A stretch of DNA of 64,000 nt, from contig CM055111.1 in the NCBI GenBank assembly GCA_029204225.1, forward strand, positions 12,400,697 through 12,464,696, given 5' to 3'. Position numbers and translations under genes: made by a program. Below, in pieces: positions 36,893 through 49,434 of this stretch (positions within the stretch are counted from its first letter, which is position 1; the number at the start of each line of letters is the position of its first letter). Below the pieces are notes generated by a model. It did not search any database. It was given only the letters and a program-made list of their open reading frames with translations, and had not been told where the DNA came from. This DNA is from Diphasiastrum complanatum (Eukaryota > Streptophyta > Lycopodiopsida > Lycopodiales > Lycopodiaceae).

Positions 36893-36907
36893 TATTGTAT
36901 ATATAGA
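36893..36907 (+). promoter_or_regulatory. LTR TATA box
   Basis: TTGTATATATAGAGCC in the 5' LTR, repeated at about 40831 in the 3' LTR, is the probable core promoter. Several CACGTG-type or CACATG-type palindromes (TCACACGTGTGGAA, CCCACGTGTGAAAA, TTTCACACGTGTGAAA) lie within the LTR on both sides of it. Confidence 0.5.
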
Positions 36908-38849
36908 GCCACATTTGGCCATAATCAATGTGAGACACCAATCTTGGTTTTGGAAGCAATTTTGAGTGATTCTCTCCATTTGTCTACATTTGTTTTGATT
37001 GTTTTGAGGTTCTATCAATGTGTACTTGATTTTCAGGTTGGAGTCCGTACTCAGACAGTGTTTCACACGTGTGAAACCATTAAGTACACTTACCTTCAAT
37101 TAATGATTGTTCTTGTTAGGATTTTGTGTCTAGAATTGATCTAGATTGATCTTAATCTGAAGTAGATTGATAGTTCAAGTAATCTGACAACCAATCCCTC
37201 TTGAGGATCAGATTAGGATCCACTCTTGGTCCTTTTTGTACTTTTTTGCACATGGTATCAGAGCCTAGTACAAGAGGTTTTGTTGAAATTGATAGGGTTA
37301 AACCAAATCAAGGCCAAAATTAGCAGTTTTTTTTGGAAACTAGTCAAATTTTGTGTACCGAGTTGGATTTGATAGCTATCCTCAAAATTTTTGGTCCAAA
37401 TCTTGTTGTGGGCTGTAGGAACTCTTTTCACACGTGTGAGGCCGTACAGCTCCGATTTTGACTGATAAATTTCAAAAATTTGTAGAGTTTGACTCACATA
37501 CCCAATTTGAGTGATTTTTGGTGCAAAATCAAGCATTTTCTATAGAGAATCTAATCCCTTAATTAGTTTTTGGATTAGATCAGACAAAAAATTAAATTTG
37601 AAGCTTGAATTAGGTGGATTAATTGACTATCTCTGATTTTTTGAGTGCATGTTGAAGTTAAGAGAGATTTTGCTAAAAATCATAGATTAAGGAGTGATAT
37701 GCAAGGTGAGAGGTTGAAATCCATTGTACCATCACTCTAGATTTGTTCAAGAGTGATAGGGTCAAGTTTAGAAGCATAAATTTGCTAGAAAACATCCTTG
37801 GATCTGTTCTCCAAGTGAAACCTTTGAGAGTTTCTAGTGCATATAGAGCATCTATGCAAATCTTTTGTAGAATTTGACATAGATTGGCTTCAATTGAGAG
37901 TTCTAGAAAAGAGATTGAGATCCAAGTCACATTATTCAATCCTACTCAATTTGTTTGAGTGTTTGTGAGGTTTGAAAAGATTCATTAAGGTGTCTATGGC
38001 AAATGTGTAGAGAGAGATCCAATTTTCTAAGAGTTCCTTCCTTTGTAGAGGGCAAGATCTAGCAGCTCCTTTTGAGTTGTTATTGGTGGAGAATTTGTCT
38101 TCTCCTAAGTGATCAAATCTTTCTAAGTGACATTAGCTCTTTGAAGCACAATATCTTAGTGAGAAGAATCACAAATTTTGATTTTGAATTTCATTCCAAG
38201 TCTTAAAAGGTAGAGTAATTGGTGGAATCCAATAGGAGTGATTGAATTCAATTTGTTGAGCAAAAATTGACATAGTATGTATGAAACTCAAATTAGTTCT
38301 ATTCAACTTTCTTTGTGAGAGTGTGAGGGTCAATTTGTGATCCCATTGGATGTCTAGAATGAGGAGTCCATATTTGAGTATTCATGCATGGTTGAGATCT
38401 TTGTGAATCTCTAGTTGTCTAATTTTTAAGCTTTGTGAAAATTTGGTGGTATGGTTTGTTGTCAAATCAAATCAAATTCATTCTAAATCTCAAGTGTGAG
38501 ATTATTTGGGTCAAAATTGAGTCCAAAAGAAGTGATTAAGTTTTATTTTCATGTATTTGAAACAAAACCCATCTTTTGTTCAAGAATCTCAAGTGTTGAG
38601 AAAACTAGTCAAGTGAAAAGGAAAATCTAGGTGTCAAATCTTTTTCATATTCATTTCAACTTTCAAAAGAAAAAGTCATTGGTATTTGATGAGTCCAATA
38701 GGAGATTGGATCTGATTTCTTTAGTGATTTGACTCAAAGATTGTGTGCTTTTGTCTTAGTGATCAAAGCAAAGTTTCCAAGTGACTAGTCATTATTGTGA
38801 AGATTGATTCTTAGGTTTGTGAGCTAGACTTTTTGTAGATCCTTCTAGA

Positions 38850-40220
38850 TTGTTGAAGATGTTCAAATCTAGTCTCTTGAAAGTCACAAATTACATTTGT
38901 AGAATCATATCACAGGTTTTTATTCACATGGCATCAATATGTGGCATCCTATTGAAGGAAAGAAAGGATCCTAAGTGCAACCTTTGTGGCAAGGGAGGAT
39001 ATATTTTCTCAAGATGCTACAAAAAGAAGACCAATCCATCCAAGGAGAACCAAAGCAAGGGGGCCGAGGTGAAGGATGGAGCTTCAAGTTCAAAATGCAA
39101 ATACAAGAAGGACAAGTCCAAGGAAAGGTGTTTCCTTTGTGGAAAGGTGAATGAGGCTTGGAGTCTCACAAGGACTTTCAAGATTTGTCTTCAAGAGTCC
39201 ATCACAACACATGTTGAATCTTTTGAAATTTTTCATTTGGAAGTGCATTGTTTGGTTCAAGATGCAAAGATAGATGTCACTTTCATGAAAGTAACTTGGA
39301 TTTATTTCATGTCCTTGGAAAGTATTTTGCTTGGAACTTTGGACAAGTTCAAACTTATTGTTATTATCCAAGAGAAATCAATCAAGAATAAGGAGCAATC
39401 ACAAAATGAAAATAGTTTCATTTATGCGCTCATGTCAGCTTATGAAGAACCATTTTGCTTTGAAGAGATTTTTGTATCTCAAAGGTGGATTAAGGCAATA
39501 CTAGTTGAGTGTGATGCCTTAAAAGAGATATGTTTTCCTTGTAAGCTTACATTAGTTATGAAGTCAAGAAAATGGAAATATCTTCATAATGTAGGATCTT
39601 TTGGTTTCAATAAGATCATGAATGATGTGTTCATTCTTAAAGATGAAAATTGTATGTTTTCAATCCTAAAGGCAAGTTGTAAACTTCTTATGAGAATAAG
39701 TGAAGCATCCAAAGTGGACACTTATATCCATAAGCAAGTAGTTAGCCTTATTGAGATGGAGATACCTTTTGATTTCAATATTAGAAAAATCATGCCAAGT
39801 TGTGATGATTTTTGGACTTATGTTTCTAGCATAAGTAATCTTGATAATCATAGGAAGTGCATATTGAATGGTCATACTTGTGATCATTATGAGACATGGA
39901 GGTCTCGGATTTCCATCAAGAAGGAGCATCATGAAGAGGATTTTAAGGAGTCATCTCAAGGTTCAAGTGTGCCAAGGATTGAGGAGGAGAGACCTTCTCA
40001 AGTTGTGATTCCAAAAAAAAACTCAAGAAACATGGTTGAACCCATGTGGCTCACATTTCAAGGGAAAGAGGAGCATATCTCATGTGAAGGAGCAAGCCTC
40101 AAGGTCAAGCATCTACATGAAAATTGGAAGGAATCAATTTTGGAGGTGCTAGGATGGTGCAAAGCTCTCAAGCTCATCAAAGATGTCAACATCAAAAAAG
40201 CACTATCATGGATATGGTGA
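38850..40220 (+). CDS. gag-like ORF with pol remnant (456 codons)
   Basis: The open frame has no stop over 456 codons; the first ATG is at 38859. Near residues 43-56 there is a zinc-knuckle remnant, CNLCGKGGYIFSRC, with the spacing C-X2-C-X4-Y-X4-C, so the usual His is Tyr. A second half-knuckle, CFLCGK, is at residues 94-99. Around residue 203-233 the text EEPFCFEEIFVSQRWIKAIL resembles the start of the copia reverse-transcriptase region (EP..FEEA....W..AM..E). Catalytic RT, integrase and RNase H motifs are absent. I infer an internally deleted copia derivative that has kept an open reading frame. Confidence 0.6.
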   Translation: MLKMFKSSLLKVTNYICRIISQVFIHMASICGILLKERKDPKCNLCGKGGYIFSRCYKKKTNPSKENQSKGAEVKDGASSSKCKYKKDKSKERCFLCGKVNEAWSLTRTFKICLQESITTHVESFEIFHLEVHCLVQDAKIDVTFMKVTWIYFMSLESILLGTLDKFKLIVIIQEKSIKNKEQSQNENSFIYALMSAYEEPFCFEEIFVSQRWIKAILVECDALKEICFPCKLTLVMKSRKWKYLHNVGSFGFNKIMNDVFILKDENCMFSILKASCKLLMRISEASKVDTYIHKQVVSLIEMEIPFDFNIRKIMPSCDDFWTYVSSISNLDNHRKCILNGHTCDHYETWRSRISIKKEHHEEDFKESSQGSSVPRIEEERPSQVVIPKKNSRNMVEPMWLTFQGKEEHISCEGASLKVKHLHENWKESILEVLGWCKALKLIKDVNIKKALSWIW

Positions 40221-41193
40221 TTTCAGATCAACATCAAGCTCATTGGCTGATCTTCACACCTTTTGAACCAACAAAGACCAATTTAGCCTATGGAGTCAAG
40301 TTCAAGATCATCATGTTTTCCATCAAGCTAGATTTACCAAGCTAGACTTTTTAGGAGTGTGAAAAATGCAAAAATAAGCTTGGTAGAGGCCAAAAATCTT
40401 GTATATAGATAAACACACATGTGTGGACCCTGTTCCCACGTGTGAAAATAGTGTACTTGTCATGTACCATAATCATATAGGTTGTACATATGATCTAATT
40501 CAAGTTCTAGTGGCTAAACAGGCCAAAAACTAGTTTTCTAGATATATGACTCATGGCATCAATCTATTGATTGCATGAGCCAAATATTTTGGTTAGGTGT
40601 CATATCCCATGTGTAGAGGACATCTCACACGTGTGGAATAAGCTGAAGTAGGCAAATTTTTAATTCTAGAAGATTTCCAAATTGATCTCCATATAGAAGA
40701 AAAATGGACCAAAAGTGCTCAAAATAGAAGGTTTTGTCCAAGTGTCAGTTTTGCATGATGAATCATCATATGACAAAGCACCTTCACACATGTGGGATCA
40801 GAGGGATGATCAGTACCACGACCTCCCACTTATTGTATATATAGATCCACATTTGGCCATAATCAATGTGAGACACCAATCTTGGTTTTGGAAGCAATTT
40901 TGAGTGATTCTCTCCATTTGTCTACATTTGTTTTGATTGTTTTGAGGTTCTATCAATGTGTACTTGATTTTTAGGTTGGATTCCATACTCAGACAGTGTT
41001 TCACACGTGTGAAAACATAAAGTACACTTACCTTCAATTAATGATTGTTCTTGTTAGGATTTTGTGTCTAGAATTAATCTAGATTGATCTTAATCTGAAG
41101 TAGATTGATAGATCAAGTAATCTGACAACCAATCCCTCTTGAGGATCAGATTAGGATCCACTCTTGGTCCTTTTTGTACTTTTTGCACAGTCC

Positions 41194-42140
41194 AAGTACT
41201 TTTGCTACATGAGGTTGGCTTGCCTAGTATACCTGGCCTTCACTACCAGTCGGTTAGATACACCAATATTCCATAGATGAGATTGAGTTGTGCTTAAAAA
41301 GCCGTTCGAAAGAGCTATAATTATTAGCAGTTATGAAGTCTTTGCTGTTTCGTGGGCGATGGCCATTGGGAATCATATGGTTTTGAGCACTACTTGAGAG
41401 GTGGAGTCCTCCTGATTACAATGATTCACGTGTAGTTTTTGGTTTGATAGATATACTTGAGGCACCTACAATAACGCATCACTATCTCAGTTTGAGAGGA
41501 TGAATCATGAACAACTGCTGATGGACCATAGACACCTTCTGCCAGCTGAGCACTAGTATGAAATAAAAGAAAACCATGATACAAGTTTCAGAGCTAGCTT
41601 GCATGGGTTGAGTGTCACTCTCTCAGAATAGTTCTCTCCCAACGCTACCCTCTGATATCAAAGAGAATGATGCTGCATTACCATGATAAAGGCGCTGGTT
41701 GAGATTTTTATGTACAAAATGAGCCAAACCATCGTTGCCTCCTGGGAGCTGACTGAGCAGTGATATCCACAAGCTATCTACTTATTAAGTTGCACCTGAC
41801 CCATGAGACCCCATCGTTGTCTTTGAAGTGCAGAAGGAGATGCTCTCATTTTGCCTTAGTACTGCAAGTACGAGTCACACCATAGGTGTCATTGAAGGAG
41901 TGAATCTTCAGATTGAGACTCAACATCGAATGATTCTCGGCATCATGATTCTCGATTAGTTTTGTCTTGGATATATATATGGAACTCAAACTGCATGTCC
42001 CTAACAGGTGTCCTAAAACTACTAACCACGTGTGCCCAATATGGCCTAATTTGACTAACAAACTCAAGACATGGCCCCAAATATAGCAAATACTATAGAA
42101 TACGTATGGATGCTTGGTTAATACATTAACTAGTTACGGA
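41194..42140. other. Flanking sequence without a recognisable gene
   Basis: This stretch connects the LTR element and the chromovirus. Frames are short. A minus-strand frame at 41846-42067 has no motif I know. The ends of both neighbouring elements are defined by target duplications, so this is pre-existing DNA, possibly continuous with 36128-36421 and 47522 onward. Confidence 0.4.
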
Positions 42141-42398
42141 ACAAGTGTCACATGTACTTTGAATCCCTTTGCCCAATGTATGGTAAATTGTAATTATTAA
42201 ATTGTAAATGGCTAAGTCACCGGCCTGTGGAGACAATTGTAAATTGCAATGTAAATATCTATAATAGTGACTAAATCCGAGATGGCCAAGGGGGTACTGG
42301 GTCTCATGAGAGTCTGCTGGACTGGCCTCCTAAAAAGTAGAAAGGGTTGACCCGTCAACGTGACATGTGTCATATGCTCACTGGGACACTTGGTCCAG

Positions 42399-43300
42399 AC
42401 GACGTAACTTTTGGTGGTCGAGACTTAAGAAAGAAGCAATCATAATGTGACACATTGTTTTAAGTGTCAAGTTAATAAGGCTGAAAGGATTAAAGTGCCT
42501 GGATTATTATGCCCGTTACCTATACCAAAAGGGAGATGAGAGAGTATTTCCAACGACTTTATTACATGTTTGCTGCATACGCAGCAGCAACATAATGCTA
42601 TCCTAGTTGTGGTTGACAGATGTTAAAAACTCACAATTCTAGCTTGACTAGTTTTGGTCATATGACTTGTAAATAGTTAGATTGTCATGATGTGGCTTGT
42701 CACACGTGCCAAATAGCATAGGATTCCATTCATAAGGATGTTCTCAAGTAGACCTAAGTGTTAGAACCTTTGGAATGAGTCCAAATTATGCTTAGATACA
42801 AGGGAGAAAAAATAGGAGCTATTTTTGGTAATTTTTGCATTGTTGAGGGATCTCCAAGATTCCAACCCTAACTTGGTAGGGATGAAAGATCCACCAAAAT
42901 TAGCATTAGGGATAGGTTTAGGGCTACTCATACCTGCTCAAAACCGTGATGGATCATGTATATATAGGTGATGATATCTCACCAAAATGAATCAAGCAAT
43001 TTCATGTTTTTTCTCTCATAATGGTGCAATTGCTCTCTATGTTCATGATTGTTTAAGTACTTGTGATTACTAATGATTATAGGATTGAATGTAGGTCTGG
43101 TGTACAGTACTCAGACTGTGGGAGGCCGTACTTTCACACGTGTGAAGCCTTCTTCAAGGATTTGGGCCATTTAGTGAGGTCCAAGCATAGATTTTTGATG
43201 GATTTTGATGGTTCAACTTGTGCTAATCTTATGAAATCATAATCTATTGTTTCCCTCATCATTTCAAGTGTTTTAGGATCCTTATTTGCTGTAATTTTTA
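42399..43300. other. Foreign segment replacing the chromovirus interior
   Basis: Homology to the chromovirus LTR stops abruptly after GGTCCAG. Part of this stretch (about 42840-43150) resembles in layout the end of the LTR at 36422-37252. It has a TATATATAGG promoter-like site and CAGTACTCAGACTGTGGG followed by TTTCACACGTGTGAAG, against CCGTACTCAGACAGTG and TTTCACACGTGTGAAA in the other LTR. It is probably a piece of a related LTR family. Confidence 0.45.
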
Positions 43301-43316
43301 CAACAGACTCACGAAA

Positions 43317-44288
43317 ATGGTTCATTTTATCCCAACTAGTAATAAGGCTGATGCACCTGGTACGGCTGATTTGTTTATACAACATGTATTCAGACTTCGT
43401 GGATTACCTAGATCCATTGTGTTTGACAGAGATTCTTGTTTTACTGGCAATTTTTGGACTGCAGTATTTGAGAAGTTAGAGGTGCAGTTGGGAATGAGTA
43501 ATTCTGATCATCCTGAAGCCAATAGGAAGACTAAGAGAGTTAACCAAACCTTGGAAGACATGCTTAGGGCGTATGTGAGTGAAAGGCAAATGCAATGGGA
43601 ACGTTACCTACCATTGTTGGAGTTTGCCTATAATGATAAAAAGAATGCATCTACGAAGATGAGTCCTTTCGAGCTAAATTATGGTTTTAGACTAGCCAGT
43701 CCAGTTACTATAGGTATGCCTCATAAGACACCTAGTGCTATGGAATTTATAACTCACATGCAACAGATGTTGGAGTTAGCAAAGGAAAATGTAAAAGCAA
43801 CAATGGATCGGGCAAAGACATATGCTGATCTAGATCGTACGCCAAGAGAGTTCGAGGAAGGAGATATGGTATTTCTCAGGATTCCAAAGGACTCGAAAAT
43901 CATAAAGACAGGGAAGTGTTATAAGTTGTCACCTAGATACTGTGGACCTTGGAAAATTGTTAAGAAGATTAATAGTGTTGCTTATGAATTGGATTTGCTT
44001 GTTGGTTGTAAGGTTCATCCTGTTTTTCATGTTTCACGCTTAAAGAAGGTTTTACATGATGGTGATAACTTGTTGGCTGATGGCCTTGTATTGTTTCAGG
44101 AGCATGGGAAGGTGATGCATGGACCAGCAAGAGTATTGGACCAGAGGCATAGACGGTTGCAGAATCGTTTGCTCCGTGAGTACTTGGTTGCATGGCATGG
44201 AAGACCTCTCAGTGATGCTACCTGGGAGACCGCGCATGGGTTGCATGCACAGTATCCAGACTTTTCCATCGAGGACAATGTCATCTGA
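43317..44288 (+). pseudogene. Chromovirus integrase C-terminal half with chromodomain
   Basis: The 323-codon frame starts within the integrase core (TKMVHFIPTSNKA) and has the second catalytic Asp in SIVFDRDSCF (Asp37). The usual catalytic Glu motif ERVNQTLE reads KRVNQTLE, with Lys at position 73, so strand transfer would be lost. The GPY/F module follows (LSPRYCGPWKIV, YELDL, VHPVFHVSRLKK). The C-terminus is a chromodomain (ARVLDQRHRR, REYLVAWHGRPLSDATWE). Chromodomains of this group direct integration to marked chromatin. The zinc-binding N-terminus is missing because of the upstream deletion. Confidence 0.9.
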
Positions 44289-44567
44289 GGAGGGAAGGGA
44301 TGTCACATGTACTTTGAATCCCTTTGCCCAATGTATAGTAAATTGTAATTAATAAATTGTAAATGGCTAAGTCACCGGCCTGTGGAGACAATTGTAAATT
44401 GCAATGTAAATATTTGTTATAGTGACTAAATCCGAAATGACCAAGGGGGTACTGGGTCTCATGAGAGTCTGCTGGACTGACCTCCTAAAAAGTAGGAAGG
44501 GTTGACCGGTCAACATGACACATGTCATATGCTCACTGGGACACTTGGTCCAGTGCATGAGTGACAC

Positions 44568-47116
44568 TGTTGCAGCATACCAACAACAAAATGCTTGATA
44601 TTTGTAGTATAAACGGGTATCATTCCTACTAGAGAGCAATAAAAAGGCTAATACTGTCATTATTAGTGCAAAACCAGAAATAACTAAGAATGAATGGAGT
44701 GGAATATAAAATGTTTGCAATCTGGTCATCAACAGATGTTCAACAAGGGGCTGTCAGTACAACCTTTCAAAGAAAACAAAACACCCAGGAGAAAAATACT
44801 GAATACTTCATTATGGTTTTCAGATTCAAATGGGAGTGAACTCAAGAAAGCAAATACTTTGGCAAAAGGGAAAGCCACACAATGTTTCCATTATCTTGAC
44901 AGTAGCTTATCATGAATCTAACTCCTATGATCTGCGCAAATCACGAGATTGAAGGCTAGAGAAACTTCACTAGACATTTCTAGTCCAAACATTGTGTATA
45001 GGCACAAACAATACATTGCCATAAACTTTCTATTACCAAAATGAATCACCATGAAAAGCACAAAAGGTATTCACAGTAGGACCAAGTTGTGTGTGATTCA
45101 GAACACTCAGATTTACATTATTTGTATTCACCATTTGCATAGTACAAAGATATATTCATTACAGTCTAGACACTGCAAAGTAGAGGGATTGCTACACCTC
45201 TATACAAGAATTTGAGAACACAAAGGTTCTAATCTTGTAGATGAATAGCAAAAGGTAAATGACTGCCCATGGGCCAATGGAATGCTGCCAACAAATAGTC
45301 GACAGTTGGAATGCAAGGTCGCTACCTTGTGCAAGGAAAACAGCCGTATGAAGGATGAATGAGGGTCGCTGGAGGTCGAATGGCTGTCTGAAAACTGCCT
45401 GTAGAAGAAAGAGAGGTGGCCACTACTAGATTGCTGAGGAGGTATGTAGAAGTGCGTTGAAGACCTGCCATAACTGTCTGCTTAGTTGTTGTCTTGGAAG
45501 AAAACCAGCTGCTGACCTGCATGAGAGGAAGAGAGCGATGCCTTCGCTGGTCTTACTAGAAAATCCTACGACTGATGCCCGAGATGGCTGGAGGTGCATT
45601 TGTGGCTTGTCGCCTTCTAACTTACGTGGAGAAGAACCTCTCTTCGCTCCCCTGAGAAAATGCGAAGAGAGAGAGAAGAAGTGCGAAGGTTGCCCTTGAA
45701 GAAGTGCGAAGCTGCCTTTAAGAAGTGCGACAATTGCCCTTAAGAAATGCGAGGTGTCAGAAAGTAGAAAATCTTGAAAAATGCAAAGGTGGGAGGCTCT
45801 GGCTGCGTGGAGGTGCTTCGAGGTAGGCACTAAAGAATGAACGAGGCTCCGAAAATCCCAAATAGTGCAAAATGTGCGACAATGGCCCTTCAGATCTTAA
45901 GATTTAGCAATAAAAAACCGAAATCATTAACAAATTGCTGAAACCAAGTCACCACACGATCCTCTCCTCAAGTGTGCAGCGGCTCGCAAACACTGAGAAT
46001 AGAAACCAGTGTTGAAGCTTTGAAGAGAATCTGACTTGACACAGTCTGCAGCCTTTGACAAGCCAAAGCATTGATTGTACAGGTTTTAACAAATAAAACT
46101 TCAGCATATATTACTTCCAAAAGTCAACACCTTTCGACATGGTTATGAGCAGATGTAAAATGGAAAATCAGCTGTAAAAGTTTGGCTCTGCATCATAGAA
46201 ATTATGTGATTTTAGACAGCAGCACCAACAAGTCGTTAACTATGAACAGAACATAGAAAGATCAACATTTGTCAGCAACAGTCTTTAGACAACATCTACA
46301 CATCTCGGAAAACACCAAAGCCTTAAAACAGACTTTTATTTTAGCTTGAAGATCATGTAAAAAAAAATTGAAACTAAGTAAAACAGAGAAAAAAAATAAA
46401 AACCCGATCTGGAAAAGCATAAATATAGGTTTGCTTACGGAAAACCCAAATCTTATTGACATGACGAAGAATCTTCAGACTATAACATTACAAAAACTTA
46501 ACACATTTTACAAATTGTAAATAATTTTAGGAACTCTACAAAAAAAAAATCAAAAATAGAAAATCAAAAGTGAAATGACGAGTCAGGGTGGGCGAAACTC
46601 AGATTTCACTAGTCCTCTTCTGAAATGCTTGAAGAACTAGAACAGTAACCTGTGAATATGAAAAATACAAACAAAAATCAGAATAATGATAGAACATCCT
46701 ATTTGGCATTGCTCCCCGGCAACGGCGCCAAAATTGGTATATGTCGCGGCATACCAACAACAAAATGATTGATATTTGTAGTATAAATGGGTATCATTCC
46801 TACTAGAGAGCAATAAAAAGGCTAATATTGTCATTATTAGTGCAAAACCATAAATAACTAAGAATGAATGGAGTGGAATATAAAATGTTTGCAATCTGGT
46901 CGGAAATGCGAAGGTGTCGAAAGGTAGAAAATCCCGAGAAATGCGAAGATGGGAGGCTCTGGCTGCATGGAGGTGCTCCGAGGTAGGCACTAAAGAATGA
47001 ACGAGGCTCCGAAAATCTCAAATAGTGTGAAATGTGCGACAATGGCCCTTCAGATCTTAAGATTTAGCAATAAAAAGCCGAAATCATTAACAAATTGTTG
47101 AAACCAGGTCACCACA
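44568..47116 (-). mobile_element. Non-autonomous LTR element primed by tRNA-Asp, nested in chromovirus LTR
   Basis: The ends are TGTTGCAGCATACC and GTCACCACA, flanked by GACAC at 44563-44567 and 47117-47121. The left LTR is 44568-45956 (1389 bp). The right LTR is 46742-47116 (375 bp), which has lost about 1 kb of its middle. On the minus strand, 46713-46730 is TGGCGCCGTTGCCGGGGA, exactly complementary to the 3' end of plant tRNA-Asp, 11 bp from the right LTR. That makes the right LTR the 5' LTR. The interior is only about 785 bp and has no coding domain, as in TRIM or small LARD elements. Confidence 0.88.
45677..45752 (+). repeat. Short tandem repeat within the LTR, unit about 22-25 bp
   Basis: Three units of the form AGAAGTGCGA(A/C)..TTGCCCTT follow one another, with a fourth partial unit (AAGAAATGCGAG). 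They lie inside the left LTR; the deletion in the right LTR ends at the last unit (GGAAATGCGAAGGTGTC), which suggests unequal pairing at these repeats. Confidence 0.6.
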
Positions 47117-47521
47117 GACACTTGTCAGACATTCAATGGACGGGTCAACTAGACATGTGTCATATGCTCATTGGGACACTTGGTCCAATGCATGAGTGAC
47201 ATGTGTCAGACTATCCACCTACTAGCTTGCCTATGTGTCAGGGTACTGCCAAGTGGCAAGTGTCGGCTGCGCATGGAGTTTGCCATGTGTCGACGTTAGG
47301 ATGTCAGGGTTAAGGGGTGCTTGAGGGGATATAGGGTGAGCCTTGTCAGACATTCCTATTATGGTATTCCTATGCAGCTATGGTTGGGAGGAGACTTACA
47401 ACAGAGCTCTCATGTTTGCTTGTTGATCTATGTACATTTGCTTGAGATTAATAAAGTGACGGATTTGCTGGGTAATTCTTTGTATTTACTTAGGGTTTGT
47501 GAGCTTGTGTGCAACAACAAG

Positions 47522-48479
<958 letters not shown>

Positions 48480-48480
<1 letters not shown>

Positions 48481-49434
48481 CAAGAAATATTTGAACCACA
48501 CCTAAGGGAGATGTTCTCGAAGATATGAAGAATTATGTCTGTAAACTCCATAAGGCACTTTACGTCTTGAAACAATCAACAAGAGCTTGGTTTCAAATAA
48601 TCAACACATTCCTCATCCAACATCATTTTCAACCAAACACTGCCGATTTTGTCTATTTCAAGTCGGTGCAACATTCATTCATTATCATCACCTTGTATGT
48701 TGACGAGACATTGCTTTTCAACAATAATAACGATCAAGTGAAGGATTCTAAATAGATGTTGTCCTCCAAATTTGACATTATCAATTTTGGAGAGGCTCAC
48801 TATTGTCTAAAAATTCAAATCCACTGAGACAGAGCGAGACGACTGATTTATATCACTCAACAACGGTATCTTCATAATACCTTTATTAGATATAATTTGG
48901 TCAATTTCAAAAAAGCTCACTCAACGATGGATCCAGTATTTGGGATTGTCGAAGGACCAATGTCCTCAAACTAACCAGGAAAAGGAGCAGAGTAGAGAGT
49001 ATCCATACCAATCGATACTCGGATCTCTCATGTATGCAATGGTCTCTACAAGACCTGATATTGCTTTTGCAGTTAGCTCACTAAGCAAATTTATAGCCAA
49101 TCTTGGCATAATCCATTGGAAGACCCTCATATGAATCATGAGATACATTCGAGCTACAACGGACCTGTGCATATGCTAAAGTCGACAATGACAATCTCCA
49201 TCAGCTCAGTGCATATTCAGATGAGAGTAGGGGAGGAGATGTAGATACTCGTAAATCCACATCTAGATTTACATTCTCCTTCAATGATGGTCCTATCTCT
49301 TGGAACACTCGTAAGAATGCAAGACATGATTGCAGATGTGTTTACTAAGGCATCGAGCATTGATGCGCACAACAAATTTTGTGAATCGCTTAGTCTAAAG
49401 ATCAAGGCATTCATGGATCCAAATTATGGGGGGG
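48480..49434 (+). pseudogene. Ty1/copia RT-RNase H relic (copy a)
   Basis: Readable parts are VCKLHKALYVLKQSTRAWFQ, IITLYVDETLLFNNNN (the YVDD site reads YVDE), EAHYCLKIQIH, GSLMYAMVSTRPDIAFAVSS, and near the end MIADVFTKASSIDAHNKFCE. Many stops and frameshifts separate them. A GGGGGG purine tract ends at 49434, followed by an LTR start. It is closely related to the relic at 50220-51595, which lies in the same orientation. Confidence 0.8.

Larger units (their letters stand above)
36422..41189 (+). mobile_element. LTR retrotransposon with two ~830-bp LTRs and only a gag-like ORF
   Basis: LTRs lie at 36422-37252 and 40360-41189. They end ...TTTTGCACA; the 3' copy begins TGAAAAATGC and the 5' copy AGAAAAATGC. 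I see about twenty mismatches between them by eye, so the insertion is fairly recent. The primer-binding site TGGTATCAGAGCC (37253-37265, initiator-Met) follows the 5' LTR directly. A purine-rich TTTTTAGGAGTG precedes the 3' LTR. AGTCC flanks the left side (36417-36421) and the right side (41189-41193), overlapping the terminal base by one. The interior is 3.1 kb with one long ORF and no polymerase, so movement would need enzymes from another element. Confidence 0.9.
42146..47516 (+). mobile_element. Ty3/gypsy chromovirus, internally deleted, with nested insertion
   Basis: The left end TGTCACATGTAC (42146) and right end GTGTGCAACA (47516) are flanked by ACAAG at 42141-42145 and 47517-47521, a perfect 5-bp target duplication. 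The 5' LTR matches the 3' LTR only for about 253 bp (to 42398). Then it is replaced by unrelated sequence until the integrase region at about 43300. The 3' LTR starts at 44301 after the polypurine tract GAGGAGGGAAGGGA. It is split by a second element at 44568-47116 and resumes at 47117-47122. Gag, protease, RT and RNase H are missing. Confidence 0.9.

Noticed and set aside
43134-43385. Minus-strand 83-codon frame overlapping the integrase start
   Set aside because: It spans the junction between the foreign segment and the integrase on the other strand and has no recognisable motif.
44052-44306. Minus-strand and shifted frames over the chromovirus integrase
   Set aside because: Shadows of the 323-codon integrase-chromodomain frame.
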